From Geminisphaera colitermitum TAV2 (GTDB lineage Bacteria > Verrucomicrobiota > Verrucomicrobiia > Opitutales > Opitutaceae), in contig NZ_ABEA03000143.1 of NCBI RefSeq assembly GCF_000171235.2, positions 10,267 through 46,414 on the forward strand: a stretch of 36,148 bases of DNA, given 5' to 3'. The notes below the pieces were generated by a model. The model saw nothing but the letters and a program-made list of their open reading frames with translations. It did no database searches and was not told the origin of the DNA. Made by a program: the position numbers and the translations under genes. Shown here piece after piece: positions 24,835-32,141 of the stretch. Within the stretch, counting starts at the first letter, position 1. Each line of letters opens with the position of its first letter.

Positions 24835-25506
24835 ATGAAAACGCATCTCCGCCAACTCCTCACACTCGCCGCCCTCACCGGCACCCTGCTCCTCGCAAGC
24901 ACCGCCGCCCAGGCGGCCACCATCATCGGCAATCTCGATGCCTGGACCTCCGCCTCCGGCACGGCGGCCACCATCAGCAGCACCGGCAGCAAGGCCGTCG
25001 GGTTCACCATGAAAGGCGACGCCTATGCTGTCACCAGCATCGAACTACGCTTCACCGTTGAAACAACCGCGCCCGCAGCCATCACTGCCGAAATCTGGTC
25101 AGTCAGTGCGAACGGTAAACTCAACACCGCCATCGCCACCCTCACCACCTCTGATGCCATCACCGCCGGCACCACAAACAACTTTACCTTCACCTCCACC
25201 AGCCCCGTTATTCTCAATTCCAACACCACCTACTACATCATGCCGCGGGTGACCAGCGGCTCCCTCAAATGGACGGTCGGCAATCCCAGCGTTACGCCAA
25301 CCGGCATCGGAGCCACCACCATTGCCAACGCCCTCTATGGCAATCCCGCCAGCCCCACCATTTGGAACACCAGCACAACGCTGAACTGGTTCAAAATCAG
25401 CGGCGAACTCAGCCAAGTCCCCGAACCAGCCACCACCGCAGTCGCCGCCGGACTGGGCGCCATGCTTCTTGTGCTCGCCATCCGCCGCATCAAACGCGAC
25501 GCCTGA
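24835..25506 (+). CDS. PEP-CTERM surface protein of the choice-of-anchor type (module 2)
   Basis: A 223-residue protein from the ATG at 24835, where a signal peptide begins (MKTHLRQLLTLAALTGTLLL, cleavage near AQAA); the frame is open further upstream but without sense. The middle is a compact Thr/Ser-rich beta domain (WTSASGTAATISSTG, then YAVTSIELRF, then ITAEIWSVS, then TYYIMPRVTSGSLKW) resembling choice-of-anchor domains. The C-terminus is VPEPATTAVAAGLGAMLLVL followed by basic residues, a PEP-CTERM signal for exosortase sorting. It stands in the same place as the PEP-CTERM gene of module 1 but is half as long and not obviously homologous in its body. It probably acts at the cell surface; the role is unknown. 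Confidence 0.85.
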   Translation: MKTHLRQLLTLAALTGTLLLASTAAQAATIIGNLDAWTSASGTAATISSTGSKAVGFTMKGDAYAVTSIELRFTVETTAPAAITAEIWSVSANGKLNTAIATLTTSDAITAGTTNNFTFTSTSPVILNSNTTYYIMPRVTSGSLKWTVGNPSVTPTGIGATTIANALYGNPASPTIWNTSTTLNWFKISGELSQVPEPATTAVAAGLGAMLLVLAIRRIKRDA

Positions 25507-25572
25507 CAAAACACATCGAAGCCCTTCTTTAAAAAACACAGGGACGAAACAAAAACACCTGGTCCCACTCTT

Positions 25573-25587
25573 CCCCCCCCCCCCCCC
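25573..25587. repeat. Homopolymer of 15 C before the second pseudopilin gene
   Basis: It ends eleven bases before the ATG at 25599, where the ribosome site would be expected. A second run of nine C (25607-25615) lies just inside the gene. Confidence 0.9.
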
Positions 25588-25598
25588 GTTTCCTCTCC

Positions 25599-26336
25599 AT
25601 GCACCGCCCCCCCCCTGCTCCAACCTCAATTGAGAAACAACCAAGGCGCGGTGGCACCTGTCTCGATGTTGGACGTTCGCGCGAAGCGAGCGCATTCACG
25701 CTCATCGAACTCCTCACCGTCATCGCCATCATCGGTATTCTCGCGGCGATCATCATTCCTGTTACCGGCAAAGTCCGGGCCATGGCGCGCAAAACCAAAT
25801 GCCTCTCCAATACCCGCCAGATCGGCCTCGCCTTCCTCGCCTACGCCGGTGACAACAAAGATGCCCTGCCCGTCCAGACCGCCTCACTTGACAGCAGCGA
25901 CCCTGATAGTTGGGTTGCAAAAATCTCCTATTACACTGGTGGCCACGCCGTGTTTACCTGCACCGAATACCGCGCCGAAACGCCCGGCCCCATCCCAGTC
26001 TCGCACCGCCTCTACAACGAATACGTTTCCCGCAAATCCCCCCCCGGCACCAAGCCCGTTCCGACACGCATCACACAGTCCAACGCGCCCGGTCGCGACG
26101 TCCTCATGATCGAACAAACCGGAGGCACCCCCATCAGCCACACCCTTTCCAGCATCGTGAGTGACCGCGCCTCAAACTCTTGGTGGCACTACCCGCACCC
26201 AGGCCAAGGCACGCCCGTCGACCCCACCCACCCCGACAACGTCACCCGCTGTGTCCTCTACGTTGACGCTCACGCCAGACAACTCCCCCGCAACGGCATC
26301 CCCCTCGAACACTGGACCTGGCCACCGACTAACTGA
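25599..26336 (+). CDS. Pseudopilin-like protein with unusually long leader (module 2)
   Basis: A 245-residue protein. The prepilin signal AFTLIELLTVIAIIGILAAI is intact, but it is preceded by 32 residues instead of the 8 of the first pseudopilin. No start codon closer to the signal was found in this frame. The leader is encoded by a nine-C run (25607-25615) and a TCGATGTTGGACGTTCG segment recalling the heptamer of cassette D. The leader may thus be built from inserted repeat DNA, and its frame depends on the C run. The rest is globular (LSNTRQIGLAFLAYAGDN, then HAVFTC, then RCVLYVDAHARQLP) and parallels module 1. If the leader is too long for processing, the protein may not assemble. It lies 93 bp after the PEP-CTERM gene. 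Confidence 0.8.
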   Translation: MHRPPPAPTSIEKQPRRGGTCLDVGRSREASAFTLIELLTVIAIIGILAAIIIPVTGKVRAMARKTKCLSNTRQIGLAFLAYAGDNKDALPVQTASLDSSDPDSWVAKISYYTGGHAVFTCTEYRAETPGPIPVSHRLYNEYVSRKSPPGTKPVPTRITQSNAPGRDVLMIEQTGGTPISHTLSSIVSDRASNSWWHYPHPGQGTPVDPTHPDNVTRCVLYVDAHARQLPRNGIPLEHWTWPPTN

Positions 26337-26395
26337 AATTAAAAGTTAAGTTCCGATCGAAGCGATCAGTCCGCCATTTTAAAAAACGTCCCCCT

Positions 26396-26414
26396 CCCCC
26401 CCCCCCCCCCCCCC
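26396..26414. repeat. Homopolymer of 19 C upstream of the module 2 glycosidase
   Basis: It lies 40 bp before the ATG at 26455 in the 118-bp leader. Length changes could alter leader folding or promoter spacing. A small palindrome, GATCG-AAG-CGATC, lies at 26355-26367. Confidence 0.9.
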
Positions 26415-26454
26415 ACACACACCACGCGCAAACCCATACCCACACTTCATCCGC

Positions 26455-29220
26455 ATGAACCACCGCCGCCACCTATTTCTTTTCCTGCTTCCCCTCGCAC
26501 TCATTTTCAGCTCCTCCCCCCCCGCCCACGCCGCCGAAGTCGCCGACCAAACCCTCGCCTGGGCGCACTACACCCCCTGGTGCACGCCGCTCAACACCAC
26601 CCTCACCATCCCCAACTATTACAACTACCCCCTCTTCCGCTCCACCGGCGACAATCAAGCCGACTGGGCCAAAGAATACCGCCAGGCCAAAGCCCAAGGC
26701 ATCGACGGATTTTTCGTCGATCTCGTATTCAGTAAAAACCAACAAAAAGCCATCTACAGCGACACCCTACACGCCATGCTCAAGGCCGCCGAAGGCAGCG
26801 ATTTCCTCATCGCCCCCTGCCTCGACGTCAAAACCACCGTCGAAAAACAAGTCGCCGAACTCGACCGGATGCTCACCCTCTTTGGCCACCACCCCAATTA
26901 TCCCCGCTACAACAACAAACCCATAGTCGTCACCTACACTTGGTCGCAATGGACACCGGACGAATGGCAGGCCATCCGCACCCAACTCCACGACAAAGGA
27001 CACGACATCTATCTCGTCGCCCACCTTGCCCGAAGCTACCAAATGCAAACCCGTGAGTGGCTGCTCACTCAACTTGCCAACGCAGACGCCGCCTATGCCT
27101 TCGGTTTTCGCGGACTCGACGGCATGCCCCGCGACTATACCGCCAGCCTCATCTCCACCGTCGCGGATGAAGCGGGAAAACCCTACATGCCCGGACTCGT
27201 GCACGGATACTACGGCGCATGGCTTAACGGCAGAAACGATTTTTACCAACCTCATCAAGGCTTCGACCAATTGCACAAAAGCTTCCAACTCGTCCGCCAA
27301 GGCCGCGACCGCTGGCTGCACTTCACCACATGGAACGACCACGACGAAAGCAGCCTCCTCCCCATGCTCTTCACCACCGCCACCCCCCTCCTCACCAAAG
27401 CCTACGCCGACGCTTTCAAAGGCATCCCCCCCTCCACCCCGCAACCCGAAGTCTGCTTCGCCTACCACCGCGAGGAAATCCCCGGCACCCTCCTCCGCAT
27501 CGAAGCCATCAACCTCCCCAACCTCGCCCGCGGCCCCGTATCGGTAAAAGGACTACTCCTCGACCGCGACGCAAAAACCGTCGCCACGCTCGACGAAAAA
27601 AAGCTCACTCCCAAAGACTTTGACCGCGCCGAATGGCTCATCCCCACCGCCCCCCTCGCCGCCTCCCCACACCTCACACCACGCATCACCATCAGCAGCC
27701 CCGGATACGAACACACCGCCAGCCTCCCCCCCATCCTCCTCGTCAACGGATGGCATCAAAACGCCGTGACGGTAAAAACCCCCGCCCGCCACCACCTCAG
27801 CCCCGCCGAACTAAAAAACACACTCACCCTCCGCCCCACCTCACCCGACACTATCGAGGCCACCTTGACTTACGAAGCCACCAGCGACATCGCCAGCATC
27901 ACCCTCTTTCGCAACGACCGCCCCATCGCCCCCATCCTCCCCGCCACCCACGGAAAAACCCTGATGAGCCTCTACATCAAAGGCTCCTCTAACTACGAAA
28001 TCAGCACCGACCCCACCGGCGAAATCCTGAACGCCGTCAGAAAATTTTCCGAGAAAAACGACCCCACCTTCCACCTCGTCAACAGCACCACGCTCGTCTG
28101 CAAACAAGGCAAAGACTGGGCTCCCGCCGGCCTCCTTCTCGCCCTCACCCCTGACACCCGGCTCACCATCAAAACACCCAGGAACCCCCCGCTAATCATC
28201 ACTGCCCGCGAACTCGCTGAAACCGAACTCCTGCGCCTCGACAACCTGCAAATCGAAAGCCTCCCCGCCGACCCGACACTCCAAAACCACCCCGCGCTCA
28301 AAATCAAAAACGGCCACCACACCCTCTCGCTGCTCATCGACGCGCAACACGTATCCGATATGTATTACACACGCTACGAAACCACGGACGGCCGCGTCGC
28401 GTTCTCCGAAATCGCCTACCCCTTTGCCACGCCCGGAAAACTCATCCCGGTCAACCTCATCGAAACCTCCATCAATCTCGAAACCAGTTCAGGCGCGAGC
28501 GGCATGAAAGGAGAATCTGAATACCTCTCGACCAACGTTCCCTTTCGCACACCCACGGTCGTCACCGCGCACATCCCTCCCGAAACCATCCGCGCCGGAC
28601 ACTGGAGTTTTGACGGACACGGACGCGACAGCCTTGGCGACATGCCCATCATGCCCCCCCCCTCCCCGATCCTCTTTGCCCCGCGCTCGGAAGACAACGA
28701 ACCCGACGCCGGACAAGTCCTCGTGCTCGACGGCAAACAACCGCTCAAAATGCGCCTCCGCACCTGGCCGATTGGCAACACCACCGTCGACTTCCAACTT
28801 AACCCAACCCCCGGCGCCACCAAGCCGCAATCCGTCATCGGCCGCGGCGGCTGGAGCGACGCGATCAACATCAACCTCCTGCCCGACGGACGCGTCGAAG
28901 TGGTGCGCAATGGCAACGAAACCGTGCCTGTTGAGACGCTGCACAGCCGTTCCCCGCTCCCCTTCGGCCAATGGAGTCGCCTGCGCGTCACCAACGACAG
29001 CCGCCACCTGCGCATTTACATCAACGACCAACTTGACGCGGAAAAATCCGTGTCCCCCGCCCGCAGCTATGGGAACTCCACCTGGTATTTGGGCAGCGGA
29101 TACAAGACCTACGCAAACTACCGTGGCCGGATCGACAACCTGACCGTTTGCGGTGCCGCCTTCGCGCCCGACGATCCCAATTTCCCAATACCGCTCACGC
29201 GTGGCAGCGCACATCCATGA
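26455..29220 (+). CDS. Secreted glycoside hydrolase, GH71/GH99-like, with C-terminal LamG-like domain (module 2)
   Basis: A 921-residue protein with a clear signal peptide (RRHLFLFLLPLALIFSSS, cleavage near AHAA). Residues 30-330 look like the barrel of GH71/GH99-type enzymes: WAHYTPWCTP, then EYRQAKAQGIDGFFVDLVFS, then LIAPCLDVKT, YNNKPIVVTYTWSQW, and LHFTTWNDHDESS near residue 290. Enzymes of these families cut alpha-1,3-glucan or alpha-mannan; the exact substrate here is not readable. The middle is beta-rich. Residues 715-915 form a concanavalin/LamG-like domain (HWSFDGHGRDSLGD, then WSRLRVTNDSRHLRIYINDQ, then YRGRIDNLTVCG), probably for glycan or surface attachment. It occupies the last place in module 2, as the 1464-residue protein does in module 1. 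A nine-C run is present at 28654-28662. Confidence 0.82.
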   Translation: MNHRRHLFLFLLPLALIFSSSPPAHAAEVADQTLAWAHYTPWCTPLNTTLTIPNYYNYPLFRSTGDNQADWAKEYRQAKAQGIDGFFVDLVFSKNQQKAIYSDTLHAMLKAAEGSDFLIAPCLDVKTTVEKQVAELDRMLTLFGHHPNYPRYNNKPIVVTYTWSQWTPDEWQAIRTQLHDKGHDIYLVAHLARSYQMQTREWLLTQLANADAAYAFGFRGLDGMPRDYTASLISTVADEAGKPYMPGLVHGYYGAWLNGRNDFYQPHQGFDQLHKSFQLVRQGRDRWLHFTTWNDHDESSLLPMLFTTATPLLTKAYADAFKGIPPSTPQPEVCFAYHREEIPGTLLRIEAINLPNLARGPVSVKGLLLDRDAKTVATLDEKKLTPKDFDRAEWLIPTAPLAASPHLTPRITISSPGYEHTASLPPILLVNGWHQNAVTVKTPARHHLSPAELKNTLTLRPTSPDTIEATLTYEATSDIASITLFRNDRPIAPILPATHGKTLMSLYIKGSSNYEISTDPTGEILNAVRKFSEKNDPTFHLVNSTTLVCKQGKDWAPAGLLLALTPDTRLTIKTPRNPPLIITARELAETELLRLDNLQIESLPADPTLQNHPALKIKNGHHTLSLLIDAQHVSDMYYTRYETTDGRVAFSEIAYPFATPGKLIPVNLIETSINLETSSGASGMKGESEYLSTNVPFRTPTVVTAHIPPETIRAGHWSFDGHGRDSLGDMPIMPPPSPILFAPRSEDNEPDAGQVLVLDGKQPLKMRLRTWPIGNTTVDFQLNPTPGATKPQSVIGRGGWSDAININLLPDGRVEVVRNGNETVPVETLHSRSPLPFGQWSRLRVTNDSRHLRIYINDQLDAEKSVSPARSYGNSTWYLGSGYKTYANYRGRIDNLTVCGAAFAPDDPNFPIPLTRGSAHP

Positions 29221-29600
29221 GTGTGGCGGAGGCGAAAAATAAATCGACACGCACAAGTGTTTGCGGCGCATCCCAGCGCAACGTCAGTGCAGGCGCAGCA
29301 TCGTTCGGGTCGGCGACCCACACGTGCGTGGCGGTCCATGGGACGAATGTGGCCGTCAAGCGCATTTTCGGGCGCGAAGACATTGAGCGGCGGTTCGAAA
29401 TCGAGGGCGAGCGGCAGCCGGCAGACAGGGAGCACGGCGTTTCCCTTTTCTCCGGAGGTCGGACAACGAGAAACACCGACGCGGGAGACTCCAGCGTAAC
29501 GCCAAAGTCGAGCGTCACTGTCACCGTCTGCACTCCCCCCCCCCCCCCCCCTCGCTTCCGCCGCCACCGATTTCGTGCTCGCCGACCGACGCTGGAACAA
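29195..29600 (-). pseudogene. Decayed fragment, C-terminal part of an oxidoreductase-like protein
   Basis: No intact gene fills this 410-bp gap, but minus-strand frames give pieces of one protein in alternation: TVTVTLDFGVTLESPASVFL, then in another frame LALDFEPPLNVFAPENALDG and HIRP, then back to WTATHVWVADPNDAAPALTL and RWDAPQTLVRVDLFF. The last piece resembles the C-terminal beta domain of FAD-dependent oxidoreductases found near glycosidases. At least two frameshifts are needed, and no catalytic domain is present. A 17-base homopolymer (29535-29551) precedes it. The end overlaps the glycosidase stop by 26 bp. The family assignment is from memory of the motif pattern and is uncertain. Confidence 0.4.
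29535..29551. repeat. Homopolymer of 17 C in the gap after the module 2 glycosidase
   Basis: Seventeen C on the plus strand, at the upstream (minus-strand) side of the decayed fragment. Confidence 0.9.
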
Positions 29601-29630
29601 CGTATCCCCTAACCAATCATTCCCTCCGTC

Positions 29631-29891
29631 ATGTCCTCCCGCTTCGAAGCTCCCGAATCCGAGTCGCTCAGAAAATTCGTTCTCCACGTGATCGACGAAA
29701 TGCCTTGGCGCGTTGTCGCGGCCATTCTCTTTGTCTGCTTCTTTTTCTTCTATGGAGCCACCAACGCCGCGCTCAAAGTCACCGGCATTGACCCCGCCAC
29801 CATCGACTTTCCCGCCGGCCCGCTGATCGGCGTCATCGCCAGCATCATCCTGTTCTTTGTCCTCGTCCGCGTGAAACGCCGCACCCGCTGA
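29631..29891 (+). CDS. Small two-helix membrane protein
   Basis: An 86-residue protein. Two hydrophobic segments are visible: WRVVAAILFVCFFFFYGA near residues 25-43 and LIGVIASIILFFVLVRV near 64-80, followed by a basic end (KRRTR). The N-terminal 24 residues are charged and likely cytoplasmic. No family is recognised. It stands alone: the preceding stretch is a decayed fragment and the following gap is filled by a 36-bp inverted repeat. Confidence 0.65.
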   Translation: MSSRFEAPESESLRKFVLHVIDEMPWRVVAAILFVCFFFFYGATNAALKVTGIDPATIDFPAGPLIGVIASIILFFVLVRVKRRTR

Positions 29892-29904
29892 TCCGGCGGA
29901 GGCA

Positions 29905-30053
29905 CCATCAGCCTGAAATTGTCTCACGCAGAGGCGCAGAGAAAACCAGAAGTCGGAAAACAGACTCTGACCTCTGACGTTTGCTCTCTAATTTTTGTTT
30001 TCTATTTTCTCCGCGCCTCTGCGCCTCTGCGTGAGACAATTTCAGGCTGATGG
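29905..30053. repeat. 36-bp perfect inverted repeat between convergent genes
   Basis: The arm at 29905-29940 is the exact reverse complement of 30018-30053, with a 77-bp AT-richer centre. The inner part (TCACGCAGAGGCGCAGAG) recurs at 36033-36050. The right arm holds the stop codon of the minus-strand gene ending at 30042. It could act as a two-way transcript end, and it has the form of a small palindromic element. Confidence 0.85.
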
Positions 30054-30723
30054 CTCCGGCTCCGCCTGCGTCACTTTACCTCCGACCAACGCGGCAAGTT
30101 GCTCCTGAATGGACAGGAAAAACTCCGGACTCAGATCCGTGACACTCGGTATCTCATAAAACTGCTTCGACTTCGCGTGCTCATAAATCGCGCGACTCCC
30201 ATCCGCGCTCGTTCCCTTGGGCCGCAGCACGCGCTTGCGTTCCAGCATCAACGCCAGCACCTGCATCATCCGCGTATTATTCTCCGCGCCCTCCGTCGTG
30301 CCCTCCGCGTTGGCCGGATCGGCCAGCGACAGGAACAACGACTCCGCCGTCAACTTGAGTTCGCGCTCGGGATTGTCCGCCTGCTTGCGCGGCTTGAAAA
30401 TCTGCACCCACCGGCAAATCACGCGCCCCGGCGGCGCAAACCCCGCCGCCTCCGACTCCAGCAAATCGTAACGCACCACCTCCGGCGCCACCCCCGCCCC
30501 ACCTCCCCCCCACGCCCCCGGTCACACCGCTTCCCGTGCCCTCCACCGCGACGACCTCGCCGCTTCCCGATCCCTTCCGGCTCTCCCCCGCAGCCTCCCC
30601 GGTTACCGCGCCTGCCGCCTGCGCATCGGGGCGCACCAGGTAGCTCGCCACCCGTTCTCCCTCCGTAAAAGGACGGCCACTCACAAAACACACCGGGGTC
30701 AGCGACTGCAGATTCATATCCAT
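30042..30723 (-). pseudogene. Hypothetical gene split by a frameshift in a G/C-run region
   Basis: The N-terminal part begins at an ATG at 30723 (MNLQSLTPVCFVSGRPFTEG, then ERVASYLVR) and runs through Gly/Ser-rich residues. The conserved-looking remainder (EVVRYDLLESEAAGFAPPGR, then VICRWVQIFKPRK, then LKLTAESLFLSLADP) is in another frame and stays open to 30042. The junction lies in a stretch of short G runs on the coding strand (about 30495-30520), so a one-base slip explains the split. As it stands, the second part could start only at a GTG at 30491. The Cys-rich opening followed by the RYDLLE segment suggests one protein of about 225 residues. Function is unknown. It could also be a sequencing error or a switchable gene. 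Confidence 0.6.
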
Positions 30724-30776
30724 AGGGGTTTCGTGTTTACTTCCACCCGGCCTGGACGCTAGCAAATTTCCCGCTC

Positions 30777-31439
30777 ATGAACGGTCGCATCATCACCATC
30801 GGCGACATCCACGGTTGTCATCAGGAATTCGCCGACCTGCTCCAACTGATCGCGCCCACCCCGACCGACCGCATCATCCTGCTCGGCGACCTCGTCAACC
30901 GCGGCCCCGACAGCTCCCGCGTCATCGACCTTGCGCGCCAGCACCGCGCCATCTCCCTGCTTGGCAACCACGAAGCCCGCCTCCTCCTCTGGAAACGCAC
31001 CGGCGACCGCTCCGGCCTCAAGGAAGCCGACCTGCTCACCATCGAACGCCTGCGCCCCGAGGACTGGCTCTACCTCCAGACCATGCAACTCACCCACTAC
31101 ATCCCCGAACTCAACACCGTGTGCGTCCACGGCGGATTCCTGCCCAACGAACCCTGGCAAAAACAACCCGCCTCCGTCGTCACCCGCATCCAAGTCATCG
31201 ACGCCGCGGGCCGCCCGCGCAAACGCTCCGAATGCCCCGAAGGCCAGCTCTGGGCCGATCTCTGGAACGGCCCCCCCTTCGTAATCTACGGCCACACGCC
31301 CCGCCCCGACGTTTACAAACTCAAGTGGTCCATCGGCCTCGACACCGGCTGCGCCATGGGCGGCCAGCTCACCGCCTGCATCCTCCCCGAAAAACGCATC
31401 GTCCAGATAAAAGCCCGTCGACGTTACTACCCGGCATGA
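30777..31439 (+). CDS. Calcineurin-like metallophosphoesterase (Ser/Thr phosphatase type)
   Basis: A 220-residue cytoplasmic protein with the full set of metal-binding motifs of the PPP-type family: GDIHG (residues 9-13), GDLVNRGPDS, GNHEARLLL, VCVHGG, YGHTPRPD and GLDTGCAMGG. The His and Asp residues in these bind two metal ions that activate water for phosphomonoester cleavage. The length and the GHTP/GLDTGC end match the bacterial PrpA/ApaH-like phosphatases; the substrate (phosphoprotein or dinucleotide) cannot be chosen. It opens a plus-strand group with the isochorismatase-like and HD genes, 39 bp before the next. The start at 30777 is the first Met of the fold. Confidence 0.92.
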   Translation: MNGRIITIGDIHGCHQEFADLLQLIAPTPTDRIILLGDLVNRGPDSSRVIDLARQHRAISLLGNHEARLLLWKRTGDRSGLKEADLLTIERLRPEDWLYLQTMQLTHYIPELNTVCVHGGFLPNEPWQKQPASVVTRIQVIDAAGRPRKRSECPEGQLWADLWNGPPFVIYGHTPRPDVYKLKWSIGLDTGCAMGGQLTACILPEKRIVQIKARRRYYPA

Positions 31440-31478
31440 TTCAACATCCCCCCCCTTCCCTCACTGCACACACACACC

Positions 31479-32141
31479 ATGGCCAAGAAAACACCACAAC
31501 GCCGCGCCACGCAAAAATCTGAGACTTCAAATCTCAAATCTCCGACTCCCTCCATCCCCCCTGCCGCATCCTCCGCCCCCGCGCCTGCGCCCGCCCCCCT
31601 CCCCGGCGTCGCCCTCATCGCCATTGACCTGCAACCCATCTTTCTCAAATCCATCGCCAACGGCGACACCGTGCTCCGCCGCTCCCAGTTCGCCATCGCC
31701 GCCGCGCGCGGACTCGGCATCCCCATCTTCTTCACCGAACAACTCCCCGCCAAACTCGGCCCCACCGACGCCCCCACACGCGTCCTTGCGCCCGACGCCC
31801 CCGTCCTCGGCAAATCCGCCTTCTCCGCCCTCGACGACAGCACCGGCCTCCTCGACACCCTCCACCGCCACTCCATCGAACACCTCCTCCTCTGCGGCAT
31901 CGAGACCCCCATCTGCGTTTACCAAACCGCCATCGACGCCATCGGCGCCGACCTGCAAGTCACCCTCCTCACCGACGCCATCGGCGCCCGCCGCCCCGAC
32001 GACGCCCGCGCCGCCCTCGCGGCACTCGACCGCGCCGGAGCCCACCTCCTGCCCGCCGAAACCGTTTATTATTCGATCCTGCGCGACGCCTCCCACCCCT
32101 TCTTCAAGACCTACACTCAACTCGTCAAAAACCATGGCTGA
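31479..32141 (+). CDS. Isochorismatase-like cysteine hydrolase
   Basis: A 220-residue protein of the isochorismatase-like fold. The catalytic triad is visible: Asp50 (AIDLQP), Lys112 (LGKSAFSA) and Cys146 (GIETPICVYQTA) with the cis-peptide region just before it. Family members hydrolyse amides or vinyl ethers (nicotinamidase and others); the substrate here is unknown. The first 46 residues are not part of the fold. They include ATQKSETSNLKSPTP, encoded by 7-nt iterations of the AAATCTC type (31514-31546), then a Pro/Ala linker. Translation might instead begin later, but no start codon before the fold was found. The stop overlaps the next gene by eight bases, so translation is coupled. Confidence 0.88.
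   Translation: MAKKTPQRRATQKSETSNLKSPTPSIPPAASSAPAPAPAPLPGVALIAIDLQPIFLKSIANGDTVLRRSQFAIAAARGLGIPIFFTEQLPAKLGPTDAPTRVLAPDAPVLGKSAFSALDDSTGLLDTLHRHSIEHLLLCGIETPICVYQTAIDAIGADLQVTLLTDAIGARRPDDARAALAALDRAGAHLLPAETVYYSILRDASHPFFKTYTQLVKNHG
31514..31546. repeat. Heptamer tract E (unit CAAATCT), inside the isochorismatase-like gene
   Basis: Four to five 7-nt steps (AAAATCT, GAGACTT, CAAATCT, CAAATCT, CCGACTC) are translated in frame in the N-terminal extension. It appears as one arm only; no inverted partner was found nearby. Confidence 0.6.

Noticed and set aside
29118-29927. 269-residue open frame on the minus strand
   Set aside because: Its first part is antisense to the small membrane protein and reads as low-complexity Asp/Glu/Gly; only the segment kept as a decayed fragment looks like protein.
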